This document shows positions 7,071 through 7,892 of a DNA stretch of 7,892 nucleotides, piece after piece; within the stretch, counting starts at the first letter, position 1; each line of letters begins with the position of its first letter. Under the pieces are notes generated by a model. The model searched no databases, was not told the DNA's origin, and was given only the letters and a program-made list of their open reading frames with translations. This DNA comes from Candidatus Sulfotelmatobacter sp. (GTDB lineage Bacteria; Acidobacteriota; Terriglobia; Terriglobales; Acidobacteriaceae), in contig JASHRB010000323.1 in the NCBI GenBank assembly GCA_030037575.1, forward strand, positions 1 to 7,892, written 5' to 3'. The position numbers were made by a program, and so were the translations under genes.

Positions 7071-7745
7071 CTACGGCATTACACCCGCGGGCGCTTGCGG
7101 CGACGGTCCAGCAGTGGTAGCCGCAGCGGCTTCGTTCAAAATTCGGTGATGAATTGTAAACAGTGCCAGCTCGAGCCGGTCTGAGACGCCGATCTTGTCA
7201 TACACGTTGCGCAGATAATTCTTGATGACCTGCTCGGTCGTGCCGAGCTGCGTGGCAATCTCTTTGTTCTTGTAGCCTTGCACGATCAGGGCGACGATGC
7301 GCAACTCTTTCGCGGTCAGGCGATCGCGCACACGCAATCCGACCATGTCGTTCTCGGTGAGTTCGCTCGGTACCGCCACATCCTGCACCCAGGTTTCGCC
7401 ACGCGCGACTTTGCGCACACAATCGACGAGCGCGGCGCTGGTTACATTGCGGTAAACCACTCCGTGAGCCCCATTGCCCATGTGCCGCTGCGCGCTTTCG
7501 CCCGTATCGGCGAGCACGACCACGCGAGTTTTGGCGCGATTTGCCGCCTGCACAATCGCCGCAAAATCGTTGTGAAAGCCGGCCGCCACCACCAGCACGG
7601 CGGCGCGGAATTTGTCCAAAGCCATGAACATCTGCTCCGGCGTCTGGGCCTGTGCCACAATGCGCATCTCGTCTTCCACTGCCAAAACCTTGGCGATGCC
7701 AGCCCGGAAGATTGCCTGGTTATCGGCCAGAATCAGTTTGAGCAT
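7071..7745 (-). CDS. NarL/LuxR-type DNA-binding regulator with a degenerate receiver domain
   Basis: A 224-residue cytosolic transcription regulator. The start is the ATG at 7745 with a weak GGAG (7756-7759) at 10-nt spacing. Residues about 1-118 have the length and pattern of a response-regulator receiver: LILADNQAIFRAGIAKVL at 4-21 keeps one acidic residue (Asp 8), but the usual second one is Asn. The phosphoacceptor Asp expected in the third strand is missing (AAVLVVAAGF, 48-57). The conserved Lys near 99 is Arg (GVVYRN), and the Ser/Thr position also seems altered (VVVLAD). The C-terminal HTH is fully canonical at about 143-200 (LTAKELRIVALIVQGYKNKE, then TEQVIKNYLRNVYDKIGVSD). A short Ala/Pro-rich tail follows. 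It is therefore probably not controlled by phosphorylation. No histidine kinase is in the window. A possible gene end lies 60 bases upstream in the same direction. Confidence 0.9.
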   Translation of the reverse strand: MLKLILADNQAIFRAGIAKVLAVEDEMRIVAQAQTPEQMFMALDKFRAAVLVVAAGFHNDFAAIVQAANRAKTRVVVLADTGESAQRHMGNGAHGVVYRNVTSAALVDCVRKVARGETWVQDVAVPSELTENDMVGLRVRDRLTAKELRIVALIVQGYKNKEIATQLGTTEQVIKNYLRNVYDKIGVSDRLELALFTIHHRILNEAAAATTAGPSPQAPAGVMP

Positions 7746-7805
7746 GTTATCGGCGCTCCAAAATTAGGGTACTGAATCAGCTTTCCTCAACCAAGACTCT
7801 CTCAG

Positions 7806-7892
7806 CTACGAAGTCCTTACGAACTCGTAGGAATCGATCACGCAAGCCACGCCCTTGCCATCCGAGGTACTGCCGCTTGGATCGGTGCGCAC
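7806..7892 (-). CDS. Possible 3' end of an unidentified gene (cut by window edge)
   Basis: The minus-strand frame entering at the right edge is open for 28 codons, contains GKGVACVIDSYEFVRTS, and stops with TAG at 7806-7808. It points the same way as the NarL-type regulator, with a 60-base gap. Composition is protein-like, but the piece is too short to name, and 28 open codons can occur by chance in GC-rich DNA. Confidence 0.35.
   Translation of the reverse strand: MRTDPSGSTSDGKGVACVIDSYEFVRTS

Noticed and set aside
7278..7775. Plus-strand open frame of 165 codons
   Set aside because: It is fully antisense to the NarL-type regulator, whose HTH is unambiguous.

Overview
The window (about 7.9 kb, GC-rich) looks like chromosomal DNA of a soil-type Acidobacteriota or a related lineage. 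This is inferred from gene types and texture, not proven. It has a membrane-anchored YqgE/AlgH protein, traces of GloVer-type repeat proteins (known from Verrucomicrobia, Gloeobacter and similar genomes), loosely packed genes and several decayed genes between them. There is no rRNA, tRNA, CRISPR array, transposase or phage gene that I can recognise.

Layout, left to right. Positions 2-721 (+) are the 3' end of a 1-pyrroline-5-carboxylate dehydrogenase gene (proline to glutamate catabolism). Positions 722-1124 hold no convincing gene but contain an imperfect inverted repeat. Positions 1125-2177 (-) encode an aldo/keto reductase. Positions 2178-2653 are intergenic and contain a short GloVer-repeat relic on +. 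Positions 2654-4129 (-) encode an exported TPR protein of 491 residues. Just upstream, about 4150-4515 (-), is a frameshifted relic of a PstS-like phosphate-binding protein whose last piece runs in frame into the TPR gene. Positions 4516-5111 are ambiguous, with one possible small ORF on + (4809-5111) that overlaps the tail of the next gene. Positions 5006-5953 (-) encode a YqgE/AlgH protein with an N-terminal membrane segment. Positions 6034-6639 (-) are a strongly frameshifted dihydrofolate-reductase-like (RibD C-terminal domain) pseudogene, and 6782-6991 (+) a GloVer-repeat relic. A strong hairpin at 7014-7041 lies between that relic and a convergent NarL/LuxR-type regulator (7071-7745, -). 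The regulator's receiver domain has lost its phosphoacceptor aspartate. The last 87 bases (-) are probably the 3' end of another gene in the same direction.

The intact genes do not form an obvious pathway or operon: they are separate functions separated by large gaps. The clearest theme is gene decay. At least four spacer segments carry recognisable but broken coding sequence (PstS-like, DHFR-like and two GloVer pieces), while the genes beside them are open and intact. I found no convincing previously undescribed system. The items most worth a second look are the receiver without its aspartate, the relics, the in-frame false extension of the TPR gene, and the AlgH C-terminal tail that overlaps a repeat and an opposing ORF.
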